Shown: positions 14,738 through 23,167, counted from the first letter of the stretch. The stretch is 45,259 bases of DNA from Bacillota bacterium (GCA_023415335.1 JAEZLD010000191.1:1-45259); one strand, 5' to 3'. Translations and numbers: made by a program. Notes: generated by a model from the letters alone, not told the origin.

Positions 14738-17700
14738 CTATTTATCTATACAAACCTCAAGCCTGCGAAGCATTTCAATATCATTTTCAATATAATGAGA
14801 GGGCATAAGGTTGAAATCATAATTCATGTCATTCCCATGATCTGGATATCTAGGAGACAGGAATATTTCTCCTAATGAAGAGAGTATAAGATTTCTTTCC
14901 TTAAGCTGCTCATACTCTGACTCCAATATTTTCAGTATTTCGTAGGAATTCTCAAGACAAACCATTGATAAATTAAATATGGATTTTTTTTGTGCATCCT
15001 TTATAAAAACCGGAGAGGTGTAGGGCAGTAGCATGTTTACAGATGGCAGCAGACTGCTTGACCTTATATTGTGCCTATCCACAGCATCTCCTCCTACAAA
15101 GGGGTAGAGTGCATTTTCATTAAACCATACCTTAAGCTTTGGTATATAATATGCACAGTCAATATCATAGCCGTTTATGTCCATAAGCTCTTTTCCCTTT
15201 CCTGACATAATTCCCACGATTATTTTCTGTATCTGTATAGCTTCACTATCCATCAATGGCCCTAGTGTTTTCATCCTATATCCCTTATGCATTATGTCAT
15301 CAACCAATATAACAGGTCTGTTAAAGCTTTTTATGGTCTTAACCTGAAGATCAAGGGGCAGGTAACCAGGATAAGGTCCGATTTCATAATCTACTATACC
15401 TGGCTGGAATATTTTCTCCGTATGTAAAGCCTTTGTTACTGTATTTGGTATAATATATTTCTTCAGTGTGTTTCCAAAAGGCACACACATAGCTTTACCA
15501 AGGCTTCTTGGATAAGCAGTCTTATCAGGTACAGAGTTTTCATGACATATTTTTCTTATGAGAATCTCTAACATTACACCGGTGTCGATAGAAAGTACCA
15601 GCTGACCCGGATATAATCCAGTTATGGCCTTCTGCAGCCTTTTTCTACAGTTCATTATGCATTTAATAACCTTAAGGTTACTTCTAAAAGGTTCCTTTAA
15701 AGCTGTAAGTATGTCAAGATTAAGTACACAGGGTGAATTCATACTTACAGCATAAACCGGATTCTGGGAATTGCTTTCAGAAATAAGAGAGAAGCCCTGG
15801 GTTTCAAGTACATCCAGAGAGCCGTGTTTAAAGCCGTCAAGGTTATTTTTGTAAAGTGCATAATCATAATCTTTAGACATACAAGTAGCGAGGGTTTCAG
15901 TAAGCATTATCTGTGAAAACCTGTTTTCATCACAATAGGAAGCTATGTAAATACCATCTATGCATGCTATTCTCCCAATAGCAGTTTTTCTTATGTACTC
16001 TGTTACGGAGGTATCGCGAAATTCATTATAAAGCTCATTAGACCTTACCCAGTGAAATATGGAAAATCCAATTATTCTGTTATCAGCTCCAGTATCACTG
16101 ATAACTATTAGCTTTGTACTATTTTTTAATGCAAGCTTCTTAAGAGCAGCATATCCTGATTCAGGACCTGTATATGCAAGGCTCCCCAAAAGCTTAAGCA
16201 AGTCATCCGTAGGCCCTTCATGCAGTTCTATTCTCATAGAAGGCTCCTTAATGGTGGATTTATACTGAGGCTCTCTTTTATACAATACCTTTTCATATAT
16301 GAACTTCTGTACAAGGGGGTCTACCAGACTTGATATGTCCCTGTTCTCATCAATATAGCTTCTTATCTGGGTTGAGCTTATATCCTCATATTGTGGTGGA
16401 AGAGAAAGCATAATAACAGGGCCTTTTATATTTTCCAGCATGTGCTCTTTACCAGGGATACTTCCATCCCCATAAGCAGATGCTCTTTCAAATATTACAT
16501 GTGGAAAATCCAGTATGCTGAAGCCTTCTTCTTTATTTAACCTATAAGCCGATGCATTTAGTATTACATCACTTCCTGCCACAATATATACCTGGGATTT
16601 AGGAAACATCCTTCTCATCTTTATCAAATCATAGCTGCTGGAGATATTAATAGGAATGTTGTCAGGAAATATGTAAGTATCAAGCTGGTCTGCAACGGAC
16701 ATGTTTATTATTTCCCTCCTAAGCTCATGAGGTAATGTGAGCTTAGACCATGAAAACTCATCCACAGCCATATATATTTCAAATCCAAGGCTGTGTATCT
16801 CGTTTGTTATTTCCTTGTGGCCAAGAGAGAATGGGTCAAAGGTTCCTGGAAAGAAGGCTACCTTTTCCGGGTATGGAATTTCAATTTTATTGTATAAAAA
16901 ACAATAATCTGAAATAAATCTATATAGCTGTTTTAATGCTGATGCATTACAGAAAAAAGTAAGCTCATCCTTTGAGGCACTGCTAAAATATATAAGCAGC
17001 TTTTTTGCAATTAGCTTAAATATATGATATTTATGATTTATAGTTAGGGTAGTTGAACCAAATATATCTTTTCCTATTACACCTATTGCAGCTTGGCTTA
17101 TTTTATGGTCATAATGGCTGAGTCCATTTAGAAGTGCTCCAAGAAGCTTTATGCGCCTGTTTTCCCACTGTCCCTCTGTCTCCTGATATCTGAGTTTGTA
17201 GTTAGAATAGTTTGCAATCACAATTCCTATGGTCTTTAAAATAAGTATATTTATTCTGGAATCTGACTGCTTTATTTTTAAAACCATATCATCTATTATC
17301 TCGTCTAACTCCACGGGTTGAAGGAAAAGCATTATTCTTCCAACATATGAAGGTATGTATTTAGCATATTGAAAGCCTTCAATTTCAAGCGCCCTTATAA
17401 GTTCTATGGCAACATCGTTCCTTTTTTCCATTGTAAGACAAGGGGCTATCTGTATAAGAGCTTCTCCGGCACGATTTCTTACACTTTCAGCAGCACTTAC
17501 CTTAAGTATGTTGCAAAAATGCATAGCAGTGTAAAATCCATTACTGTCAGGATGCATTATAGCGTACTCAGTAAGCAGGTTAATCTGTGAGCGTTTTATA
17601 CTCCATTCGGTGGCAGTTTTTAGATTGCTTAAAAATATGTTTTGCAGCTGGTCAAGGGTTATTTCATTATCTTCAGGCTGCATAGCGCTACAGGATGGAG

Positions 17701-19633
17701 AATAGTGAACCAGCTTTTTTATTTTCTCAGAAAGGAATTTTTCGACCAGACTTTCTGTTATAGGATATTTTTTGTTGAAAACAGATACTATTCTATCACA
17801 CAAGTACAAATCATCACGTCGGGCTTCAAGAAGCTTTATACATGCTTCCATGGCTGATATCCTTAGCATTGGGGTACTGCAATTCATCATATCTATTACA
17901 TACTGAAGCATGGGTTTAAATTCTTTGCAAAGTGAGTATGTGGAAAGAGCCCTTGCTGTTTCAATGAGGAAAAGCTGACTGTTTTTGCTTTCTGGTATTG
18001 AGGCCCCATAATATTGTGCAAGTGTTTTTAGAAAGCCTTCCTTAAGGTGAGGCTTGCAGTTTTGTATTGCAGAGGATGCCATTGTTCCAAGACTATACCC
18101 AATCCAAAGCTTATCTCTTAATATTATCCTACTATCTGGCATCAGAAAAAGCTGGAGATATTCGTTAAAAAGCTCCAAGCTATTTATATTAGGAGGATCA
18201 AGCTTTTGGTTCTCAGGTATATCTTTTCTGTATTCTTCATCAAAGGAGGCAATAAGCACTCCTATAAGATCAGCACATTGCATACGTATATCATCCTCAG
18301 GATTTATAAGCTCCTCATACAGAAACTTGAGGGTTATAAGCTTCTGCTTCTGAGTAAAATAAGCGGAGTATTCGTTATAAACCTGAAGATACTCCCTAAG
18401 CACCTTCCAATCCCTTTCTCCTCTGAGAAATTCCAATGATGCATTAAGTGAGGTTTCATTCCTTAACATATACATAATATTTATATTGTGGCTAATGGAT
18501 GTATACTTGATATTATCCACAATCTCTGAGCCCTGCAAGAGAGAAAAGCTCTTATCACCCACCTTTAATGGAGTGTTACCTTTTGTTAATGGCTTGCTTT
18601 CTATATCAAGCACGACACCCAGGCTTTCCATATAGCCTTCAAAGTCCTGTAGCTTTGCATAAACCCTCTTATACCTGTTTAGCTTCTTTTCATCTAAATT
18701 GTCCAGCTTTCCCAGTATAATTTTGAATGAATCCTTAAGGCTGAATATATGCATAGCAGGAGCCTGCTCATTAACAATAAGATTCTTTACTCTGAAATCA
18801 CAATAAATTAATACAAGAGATTCTATAGGCAGATTTTCCAGCTCTAAGTCCCATGTTGAGTGGTTTACGGCTATATGGCTTATATAGGATATACCATGCT
18901 TTCTAAACCACTGGTCAGTATAGTAGTAATGAAGATAGGGCACCCTTGAAGCCTCATTTCTACTGCAGCCATACTTTCCTATGTCATGACAAGCAGCAGC
19001 CCCGGATACCTTAAGAAGGTCTATGGGAAGTCCGTAAGATAGCAGCTGTTTCCCAATGAAAACTGCTAAATAATGCACCCCACAAATATGGTCTAACGTA
19101 TTATAGCCCATTATCTCCTGGTTGAGCTTCATCATTTCATATATATACTCATCCTTAAAGGCTTTAAGGAGAGCCTTGTATTCTGAGCAGCTTTCTTGTC
19201 CTGAGGAGTCCTCATAGCTTAATAGATTTAGTGCATAACGACTTAGCCAGCCTTCCTTTGCATTAACCTTTTCATATTCTGCCAGACATTGAAGAATCTT
19301 CAAATATAGCTCTGATGACTGCTGTGAGAGTGTAAGCTCACTATTTTCAGCAGCATTGGGAAAGGATTTCATAAGAGCATACTGGTAAAGGCCTTTAAGT
19401 ATGGAGGATTCATCTGCTCCCTCAGCCTCTTCAGGAACTATTGCTTTGAGTAGCCTTAGGGCATTAATGCAGGAGTAGGCTTTGTCATATGCTATCTCCT
19501 TTACTGCTTGTATAAATTCAGGCTTTTTTATTGCTATTAACAGCTTTTCTTGTGGAAAAAGCTTCTTTTTTAACCAACTTTGATCCTCAAGATAACATTT
19601 AAGGCTTTCATAAAGACTTGTAGAATTATCCAT
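14738..19633 (-). CDS. giant fusion: HD hydrolase, helical repeats, NadD-like adenylyltransferase, GNAT-like, phosphoribosyltransferase-like
   Basis: A 1631-residue cytosolic protein with no signal or membrane segment. An HD domain at about 175-285 carries H182, H216-D217, H253/H258 and D279. From about 380 to 860 it is all-helical with HEAT-like repeats. About 920-1115 is a NadD-type nucleotidylyltransferase with GTFDPFSLGH (H939) and ISSTQIR (1085-1091). About 1130-1300 resembles a GNAT acetyltransferase. About 1330-1530 is phosphoribosyltransferase-like, with the PRPP loop VILVDDIMHKG (D1445, D1446). A helical tail follows. Taken separately these domains hydrolyse phosphates, join a nucleotide to a mononucleotide, and handle PRPP, which suggests nucleotide or NAD-type cofactor chemistry. 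It is first gene of the operon; GGAGGAGG precedes the start. Confidence 0.8.
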   Translation of the reverse strand: MDNSTSLYESLKCYLEDQSWLKKKLFPQEKLLIAIKKPEFIQAVKEIAYDKAYSCINALRLLKAIVPEEAEGADESSILKGLYQYALMKSFPNAAENSELTLSQQSSELYLKILQCLAEYEKVNAKEGWLSRYALNLLSYEDSSGQESCSEYKALLKAFKDEYIYEMMKLNQEIMGYNTLDHICGVHYLAVFIGKQLLSYGLPIDLLKVSGAAACHDIGKYGCSRNEASRVPYLHYYYTDQWFRKHGISYISHIAVNHSTWDLELENLPIESLVLIYCDFRVKNLIVNEQAPAMHIFSLKDSFKIILGKLDNLDEKKLNRYKRVYAKLQDFEGYMESLGVVLDIESKPLTKGNTPLKVGDKSFSLLQGSEIVDNIKYTSISHNINIMYMLRNETSLNASLEFLRGERDWKVLREYLQVYNEYSAYFTQKQKLITLKFLYEELINPEDDIRMQCADLIGVLIASFDEEYRKDIPENQKLDPPNINSLELFNEYLQLFLMPDSRIILRDKLWIGYSLGTMASSAIQNCKPHLKEGFLKTLAQYYGASIPESKNSQLFLIETARALSTYSLCKEFKPMLQYVIDMMNCSTPMLRISAMEACIKLLEARRDDLYLCDRIVSVFNKKYPITESLVEKFLSEKIKKLVHYSPSCSAMQPEDNEITLDQLQNIFLSNLKTATEWSIKRSQINLLTEYAIMHPDSNGFYTAMHFCNILKVSAAESVRNRAGEALIQIAPCLTMEKRNDVAIELIRALEIEGFQYAKYIPSYVGRIMLFLQPVELDEIIDDMVLKIKQSDSRINILILKTIGIVIANYSNYKLRYQETEGQWENRRIKLLGALLNGLSHYDHKISQAAIGVIGKDIFGSTTLTINHKYHIFKLIAKKLLIYFSSASKDELTFFCNASALKQLYRFISDYCFLYNKIEIPYPEKVAFFPGTFDPFSLGHKEITNEIHSLGFEIYMAVDEFSWSKLTLPHELRREIINMSVADQLDTYIFPDNIPINISSSYDLIKMRRMFPKSQVYIVAGSDVILNASAYRLNKEEGFSILDFPHVIFERASAYGDGSIPGKEHMLENIKGPVIMLSLPPQYEDISSTQIRSYIDENRDISSLVDPLVQKFIYEKVLYKREPQYKSTIKEPSMRIELHEGPTDDLLKLLGSLAYTGPESGYAALKKLALKNSTKLIVISDTGADNRIIGFSIFHWVRSNELYNEFRDTSVTEYIRKTAIGRIACIDGIYIASYCDENRFSQIMLTETLATCMSKDYDYALYKNNLDGFKHGSLDVLETQGFSLISESNSQNPVYAVSMNSPCVLNLDILTALKEPFRSNLKVIKCIMNCRKRLQKAITGLYPGQLVLSIDTGVMLEILIRKICHENSVPDKTAYPRSLGKAMCVPFGNTLKKYIIPNTVTKALHTEKIFQPGIVDYEIGPYPGYLPLDLQVKTIKSFNRPVILVDDIMHKGYRMKTLGPLMDSEAIQIQKIIVGIMSGKGKELMDINGYDIDCAYYIPKLKVWFNENALYPFVGGDAVDRHNIRSSSLLPSVNMLLPYTSPVFIKDAQKKSIFNLSMVCLENSYEILKILESEYEQLKERNLILSSLGEIFLSPRYPDHGNDMNYDFNLMPSHYIENDIEMLRRLEVCIDK

Positions 19634-19690
19634 ATTAGCCCTCCTCCTTATGCTGGATGTCGTATAATATTTATATTTTAATAATTAAAT

Positions 19691-19720
19691 TATATATGAA
19701 TAGGAAGTTTTTGTAATCAA
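19691..19720 (-). promoter_or_regulatory. candidate promoter of the giant-fusion operon
   Basis: On the minus strand, TTGATT (19715-19720), an 18-base spacer and TATATA (19691-19696) give a leader of about 50 bases. The -10 match is only fair. It is back to back with the promoter of the hydrogenase-signalling operon. Confidence 0.4.
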
Positions 19721-19753
19721 TTAATTTAGAGCTATTCTTCTTCTAAATACATC

Positions 19754-19782
19754 TTGCAATACAGATGAGAAAATTATACTAT
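19754..19782 (+). promoter_or_regulatory. candidate promoter of the hydrogenase-signalling operon
   Basis: TTGCAA (19754-19759), a 17-base spacer and TACTAT (19777-19782) place the start of transcription near 19789, about 45 bases before the first DRTGG gene. Confidence 0.5.
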
Positions 19783-19835
19783 TAAGTTAATGATTAATTT
19801 ATTTTTGCTGCTAATAAATATCTGGAGGAATTTTA

Positions 19836-20192
19836 ATGAAACTAGAATATCTAAAACAGCTGCTTGATGCAGAGGTGATTACTCCACAAAGTGACCTTAA
19901 CACTCCTGTAAGATACATTTTTGGCTGTGATTTAATGAGCGATGTTCTGGCTCTTGTTAACAAGGATTGTGTGCTTTTAACGGGACTTACCAACATACAA
20001 TCTGTAAGGACCTCTGAAATGGTTGATTTAAAATGCATAATTTATGTAAGAGGAAAAAAACCCGATTCCTGTGCAGTAGAGCTTGCAAATGAAAAGGGTA
20101 TATGCCTCATGTCAACTAAGTATACACTATTTACCTCATGCGGGATTTTATATTCTAAAGGATTGAGGGGGATAGACGGAGAAGATGTGTAA
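19836..20192 (+). CDS. DRTGG-domain protein (first copy)
   Basis: A 118-residue protein resembling a stand-alone DRTGG domain, the module also found in phosphotransacetylases and HPr-kinase-like proteins. Typical features are YIFGCDLMSDVLALV near residue 30 and alternating hydrophobic strands with a late TKYTLFTSCGILY segment. Its role is unknown; DRTGG domains are thought to bind small ligands. CTGGAGGA precedes the start. The downstream ATPase starts inside its stop region (ATGTGTAA, eight-base overlap), showing tight coupling. Similar genes accompany sensory [FeFe] hydrogenases in other anaerobes, which supports a signalling role. Confidence 0.7.
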   Translation: MKLEYLKQLLDAEVITPQSDLNTPVRYIFGCDLMSDVLALVNKDCVLLTGLTNIQSVRTSEMVDLKCIIYVRGKKPDSCAVELANEKGICLMSTKYTLFTSCGILYSKGLRGIDGEDV

Positions 20193-20613
20193 TAATTACG
20201 TAAGCCTTCATTATAACATAGAGCCAGGTGATTATATAAAAGGTGGAGAAGCCTCCAGCAATATAAAAAAGGCTCTTATGCAGCTTGGGATAAGCAGCTC
20301 CTTCATAAAAAAAGCAAGTATTGCAGCTTACGAGGCTGAAATGAATATTGTTATACATAGCTATGGGGGAAGTCTGGATGTAAATATATATAAGGACCAG
20401 ATACAGATTTTAGCCTCAGACAAGGGTCCGGGAATAGACAACATAAGCCTTGCTATGACTGAAGGCTATTCTACAGCCTCTGATACTGCCAGAGAGATGG
20501 GGTTTGGAGGTGGGATGGGACTTCCTAATATGAAAAGGAGCTGTGATTTTTTTGAAATTAGCTCATGTTCAGGTTCAAATACTTCAATCCGTATGATTAT
20601 CAAATTAGGGTAG
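20185..20613 (+). CDS. RsbW-like GHKL ATPase (anti-sigma/serine kinase type)
   Basis: A 142-residue single Bergerat-fold ATPase: an N-box helix (IAAYEAEMNIVIHSYGG), a G1 box (ASDKGPGI, near 73-80) and a glycine-rich G2 loop (MGFGGGMGLPNMK, near 108-120). Size and motifs match RsbW/SpoIIAB-type serine kinases and anti-sigma factors rather than a full histidine kinase: there is no dimerisation/His domain. In the RsbW system such a protein phosphorylates a STAS antagonist and binds a sigma factor; neither partner is encoded here. It lies between a DRTGG protein and the sensory hydrogenase, so it may relay the hydrogenase state. Confidence 0.8.
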   Translation: MCNNYVSLHYNIEPGDYIKGGEASSNIKKALMQLGISSSFIKKASIAAYEAEMNIVIHSYGGSLDVNIYKDQIQILASDKGPGIDNISLAMTEGYSTASDTAREMGFGGGMGLPNMKRSCDFFEISSCSGSNTSIRMIIKLG

Positions 20614-20623
20614 GTGGATTGTC

Positions 20624-21874
20624 ATGGACAACTTTCCGCATTCTGTTAAGCTGGTGCCAGAGAAATGTACTGGATGTACCAGATGTATGCTGAACTGCCC
20701 TGTCGAAGCCATAAGGCTAAAAAACAACAGGGCAGTAATCTATGCAGATAAATGTATTGACTGTGGGGAATGTATCAGAGCATGTCCATATGGAGCGCAT
20801 GTTGCCGAAAGGGAAAGCATAAGCATTATTGAAGGCTATAAGGTTAAGGTAGCCATACCCTCTGTTACCCTTTATGCCCAGTTTGGATGCTTTGTAAATC
20901 CAAATCTTATAAATGAAGCTATTAAAAGTCTTGGCTTCGATGAGGTATATGATACAACCTATGCATGTGATGTGGTGGCAGAAATAACCAGAAGACAGCT
21001 ATATAAAAACTCACGCCCTTCCTTGTCTTCCTTCTGTCCTGCTATAACAAGGCTAATTCATACCAGCTATCCGGATTTATCAAAAAACCTGGTAAGTGTA
21101 ATGGCTCCTATTGAAGTTGCAGCAAATCTTATAAGAGAAAAGCTTGAAAACCAGGGTTATAAGCAGGAGGAAACCGGTATCTTTTATCTTTCACCCTGTG
21201 CAGCATGGCATACCCAGGTTAACTCCTCTTATATAAAGAACAATGCACCCATAAATGGAACTATTGCCATAAGTGATATCTATTCACAAATGTTTAAATT
21301 CTTAAGCAAAAATTCACTTCCACATAATGATAATATTTGTCCTATGTCAAGCGCAGGACTGGGGTGGTCGGAGCTTGGAGGACAGGCAAATTCCATGAGG
21401 ATAAAGGATTATATGGTAGTAGATGGTATTAAAAATGTCATTAAGATACTGGATGAAGTGGAGAAGGACCGATATGGGGATGTGCCCTTTATAGAGCTTT
21501 CCGCATGTACCGGAGGCTGCCTTGGAGGGATACACCTTGTAGACAATCCATACAATGCCTCAAGGATTATAAAAAAATATTGCCGTTATTTAAACTATAC
21601 CAGTAACATACTGGAAGTTGACGAAAGATATGAAAATGCCTTTAAAAGTGAGTATCCTACAGGAAAATACTCTAGTCACAGTCTGGCAGAGGATTTCGAT
21701 GAGGCCGTAATTAAAATGAATTACATGAATAAGCTAATAAATATTCTTCCCGGAACAGACTGCGGTCTATGTGGCTCACCCTCATGTAAGGCCTTTGCTG
21801 AGGATGTAGTAAGAGGGCTTGCATCACTTTGGGAATGCAGATTATATGATAGTTCAGGAGGAGATATTAAATGA
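20624..21874 (+). CDS. HydS-like sensory [FeFe] hydrogenase
   Basis: A 416-residue protein. N-terminal ferredoxin-type CxxCxxCxxxCP motifs (two [4Fe-4S], residues 15-61) are followed by an H-cluster domain and a C-terminal Fe-S domain with CGLCGSPSC (about 384-392) and a fourth Cys in WECRL. H-cluster ligands are kept: C138 (L1), C192 (L2), C295 and C299 (L3). However, L1 reads SSFCP instead of TSCCP, so the proton-transfer cysteine (C299 of Clostridium pasteurianum CpI) is Phe137, and L2 lacks its Met. This pattern fits the slow sensory hydrogenases (group C/D, like Thermotoga maritima HydS) rather than a catalytic enzyme. Neighbouring ATPase, DRTGG and PHP genes support a H2/redox sensing role. 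It overlaps the next gene by four bases. Confidence 0.85.
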   Translation: MDNFPHSVKLVPEKCTGCTRCMLNCPVEAIRLKNNRAVIYADKCIDCGECIRACPYGAHVAERESISIIEGYKVKVAIPSVTLYAQFGCFVNPNLINEAIKSLGFDEVYDTTYACDVVAEITRRQLYKNSRPSLSSFCPAITRLIHTSYPDLSKNLVSVMAPIEVAANLIREKLENQGYKQEETGIFYLSPCAAWHTQVNSSYIKNNAPINGTIAISDIYSQMFKFLSKNSLPHNDNICPMSSAGLGWSELGGQANSMRIKDYMVVDGIKNVIKILDEVEKDRYGDVPFIELSACTGGCLGGIHLVDNPYNASRIIKKYCRYLNYTSNILEVDERYENAFKSEYPTGKYSSHSLAEDFDEAVIKMNYMNKLINILPGTDCGLCGSPSCKAFAEDVVRGLASLWECRLYDSSGGDIK

Positions 21875-22203
21875 ATGTAAAGGAAATAACAGAAAGTTTA
21901 AATCTAAAGGTGCTTTGCTGTGGGGATAACCTTGATAAGGAGGTTGAGGGCGTATACTGCTGTGACCTTCTAAGCTGGGTAATGTCACATGCACAAAAGA
22001 AATCTGCCTGGATAACTGTTCTAGTACACCCCAATATAATAGCAGTAGCGCAGCTTCTGGAGCTCTCTTGTATAATAATACCTGAGAATATAACAGTTGA
22101 GCAGGTAACCCTTTCTAAGGCTGCTCAGGAAAATATACCTGTACTACAAAGTGAAAGTAATTCATATGATATATGTAAAGCACTTAATAGTATTGGGTTA
22201 TAA
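21871..22203 (+). CDS. DRTGG-domain protein (second copy)
   Basis: A 110-residue protein with the same fold pattern as the DRTGG protein at 19836: an N-terminal EITESLNLKVLCCG segment, VEGVYCCDLLSWVM, a hydrophobic LVHPNIIAVAQLLELSCIII, and a final alpha/beta part. Its ATG overlaps the hydrogenase TGA (ATGA), so expression is coupled. It is cysteine-richer than the first copy (two CC pairs), which could matter for redox or metal binding. No enzyme motif is visible. Two divergent DRTGG copies bracketing the sensory hydrogenase suggest a heteromeric ligand-binding role, which is inference. Confidence 0.65.
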   Translation: MNVKEITESLNLKVLCCGDNLDKEVEGVYCCDLLSWVMSHAQKKSAWITVLVHPNIIAVAQLLELSCIIIPENITVEQVTLSKAAQENIPVLQSESNSYDICKALNSIGL

Positions 22204-22205
22204 AA

Positions 22206-22913
22206 ATGAATGCCTTTGTTGACCTGCATATACATACAGGACTTTCTCCATGTGGTGATAAGGATATGACCCCTAATAATATTGTAAATATGGCAGTAAT
22301 AAAAGGGCTTGATGCTATTGCCATAACTGACCATAACTCCTGTGAAAATGCTGCCTCCTGTATGGAGGTGGGAAGAAGAAATGGACTTATAGTTATTCCA
22401 GGAATGGAATTACAGACAAGGGAGGATATCCATGTGGTTTGCCTTTTTTCATCCCTTGAAAATGCAATGCTTTTTCAGGAGCTTATATACTCCCGGTTAC
22501 CTAGTATAAAAAACCGTAGTGATATATTTGGAGAACAGCTGCTATATGACCCGGAGGATAATATATGTGGGCACCATGACGAGCTGCTCCTAAGCTCAGC
22601 AGGAATTTCCTATGATGATGCATACAAGGCAGTAGAGGAGCTGAATGGGGTGTTCATACCTGCACACGTTGATAGGGCTTCCTTCAGTGTCATCACCAGC
22701 CTTGGATTTATGCCTGAATATATCCCTACAAGGACTATAGAATATAAATCCTGGCCTCAAACACTTAAATTAATTGAAAAAGGTCTTATAAGCAGAAACC
22801 ATCTATTTTTACACTCATCCGATGCACATTACCTATGGGATATATTAGAAAGAAAATCTCATATTATCTGTAATGATTTATCATCAGCATCAATTCTTAG
22901 CAGTTTGAAATAG
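22206..22913 (+). CDS. PHP-domain phosphoesterase
   Basis: A 235-residue stand-alone PHP domain with the metal-binding set in order: DLHIHTGLSPCG (HxH), ITDHNS, PGMELQT, GHHDE, PAHVDR and a final HSSDAHYLWD. Stand-alone PHP proteins hydrolyse phosphate esters such as 3',5'-nucleoside bisphosphates or short oligonucleotides. The substrate here is unknown. It follows the second DRTGG gene by two bases and ends this operon; the hydrogenase promoter lies downstream. Its place next to a sensory hydrogenase suggests it could degrade or make a small signalling molecule. Confidence 0.8.
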   Translation: MNAFVDLHIHTGLSPCGDKDMTPNNIVNMAVIKGLDAIAITDHNSCENAASCMEVGRRNGLIVIPGMELQTREDIHVVCLFSSLENAMLFQELIYSRLPSIKNRSDIFGEQLLYDPEDNICGHHDELLLSSAGISYDDAYKAVEELNGVFIPAHVDRASFSVITSLGFMPEYIPTRTIEYKSWPQTLKLIEKGLISRNHLFLHSSDAHYLWDILERKSHIICNDLSSASILSSLK

Positions 22914-23004
22914 CCTTAATATTTTTAATATTGTTAATATATTCTCATAAAATAATAAGGCATATTAATATAAATTTAAATTTTTTAATTTTTATTTCTA
23001 GCTG

Positions 23005-23033
23005 TTGTAATATAGAACATTATTTACTATAAT
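23005..23033 (+). promoter_or_regulatory. candidate promoter of the hydrogenase operon
   Basis: TTGTAA (23005-23010), a 17-base spacer and TATAAT (23028-23033) give a leader of about 130 bases before hydC. The Rex-like repeat at 23131-23148 lies inside that leader. Confidence 0.6.
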
Positions 23034-23130
23034 AATTTAGGAATGACTTGGCAATAATTCATTATTGTAAGTTATTTGGACAATTATACATATCGCATTT
23101 CGAATCCGAAAACTTTTTTTTCAATCATTT

Positions 23131-23148
23131 ATGTTAATGTTTTAACAC
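23131..23148. promoter_or_regulatory. Rex-type operator upstream of hydC
   Basis: TGTTAA (23132-23137), four bases, then TTAACA (23142-23147) is a perfect inverted repeat that fits the Rex consensus TTGTTAA-N4-TTAACAA except for the outermost bases. Rex is the NADH/NAD+-sensing repressor of fermentative genes, hydrogenases included, in Clostridia. The site ends about 20 bases before the start codon, so binding would act as a roadblock or cover a second promoter. Confidence 0.65.
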
Positions 23149-23167
23149 TTTGAAGGGAGAGAGAAGA

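Noticed and set aside
14738..19633. The giant gene as an assembly artefact joining several genes
   Set aside because: The frame is open without stops for 1631 codons, with continuous codon use and a single strong ribosome binding site; domains are joined by ordinary linkers.
20624..21874. First hydrogenase gene as a broken pseudogene of HydA
   Set aside because: All H-cluster ligands, both ferredoxin clusters and the C-terminal Fe-S domain are intact and the gene is tightly coupled to its neighbours; the changes fit the sensory class.
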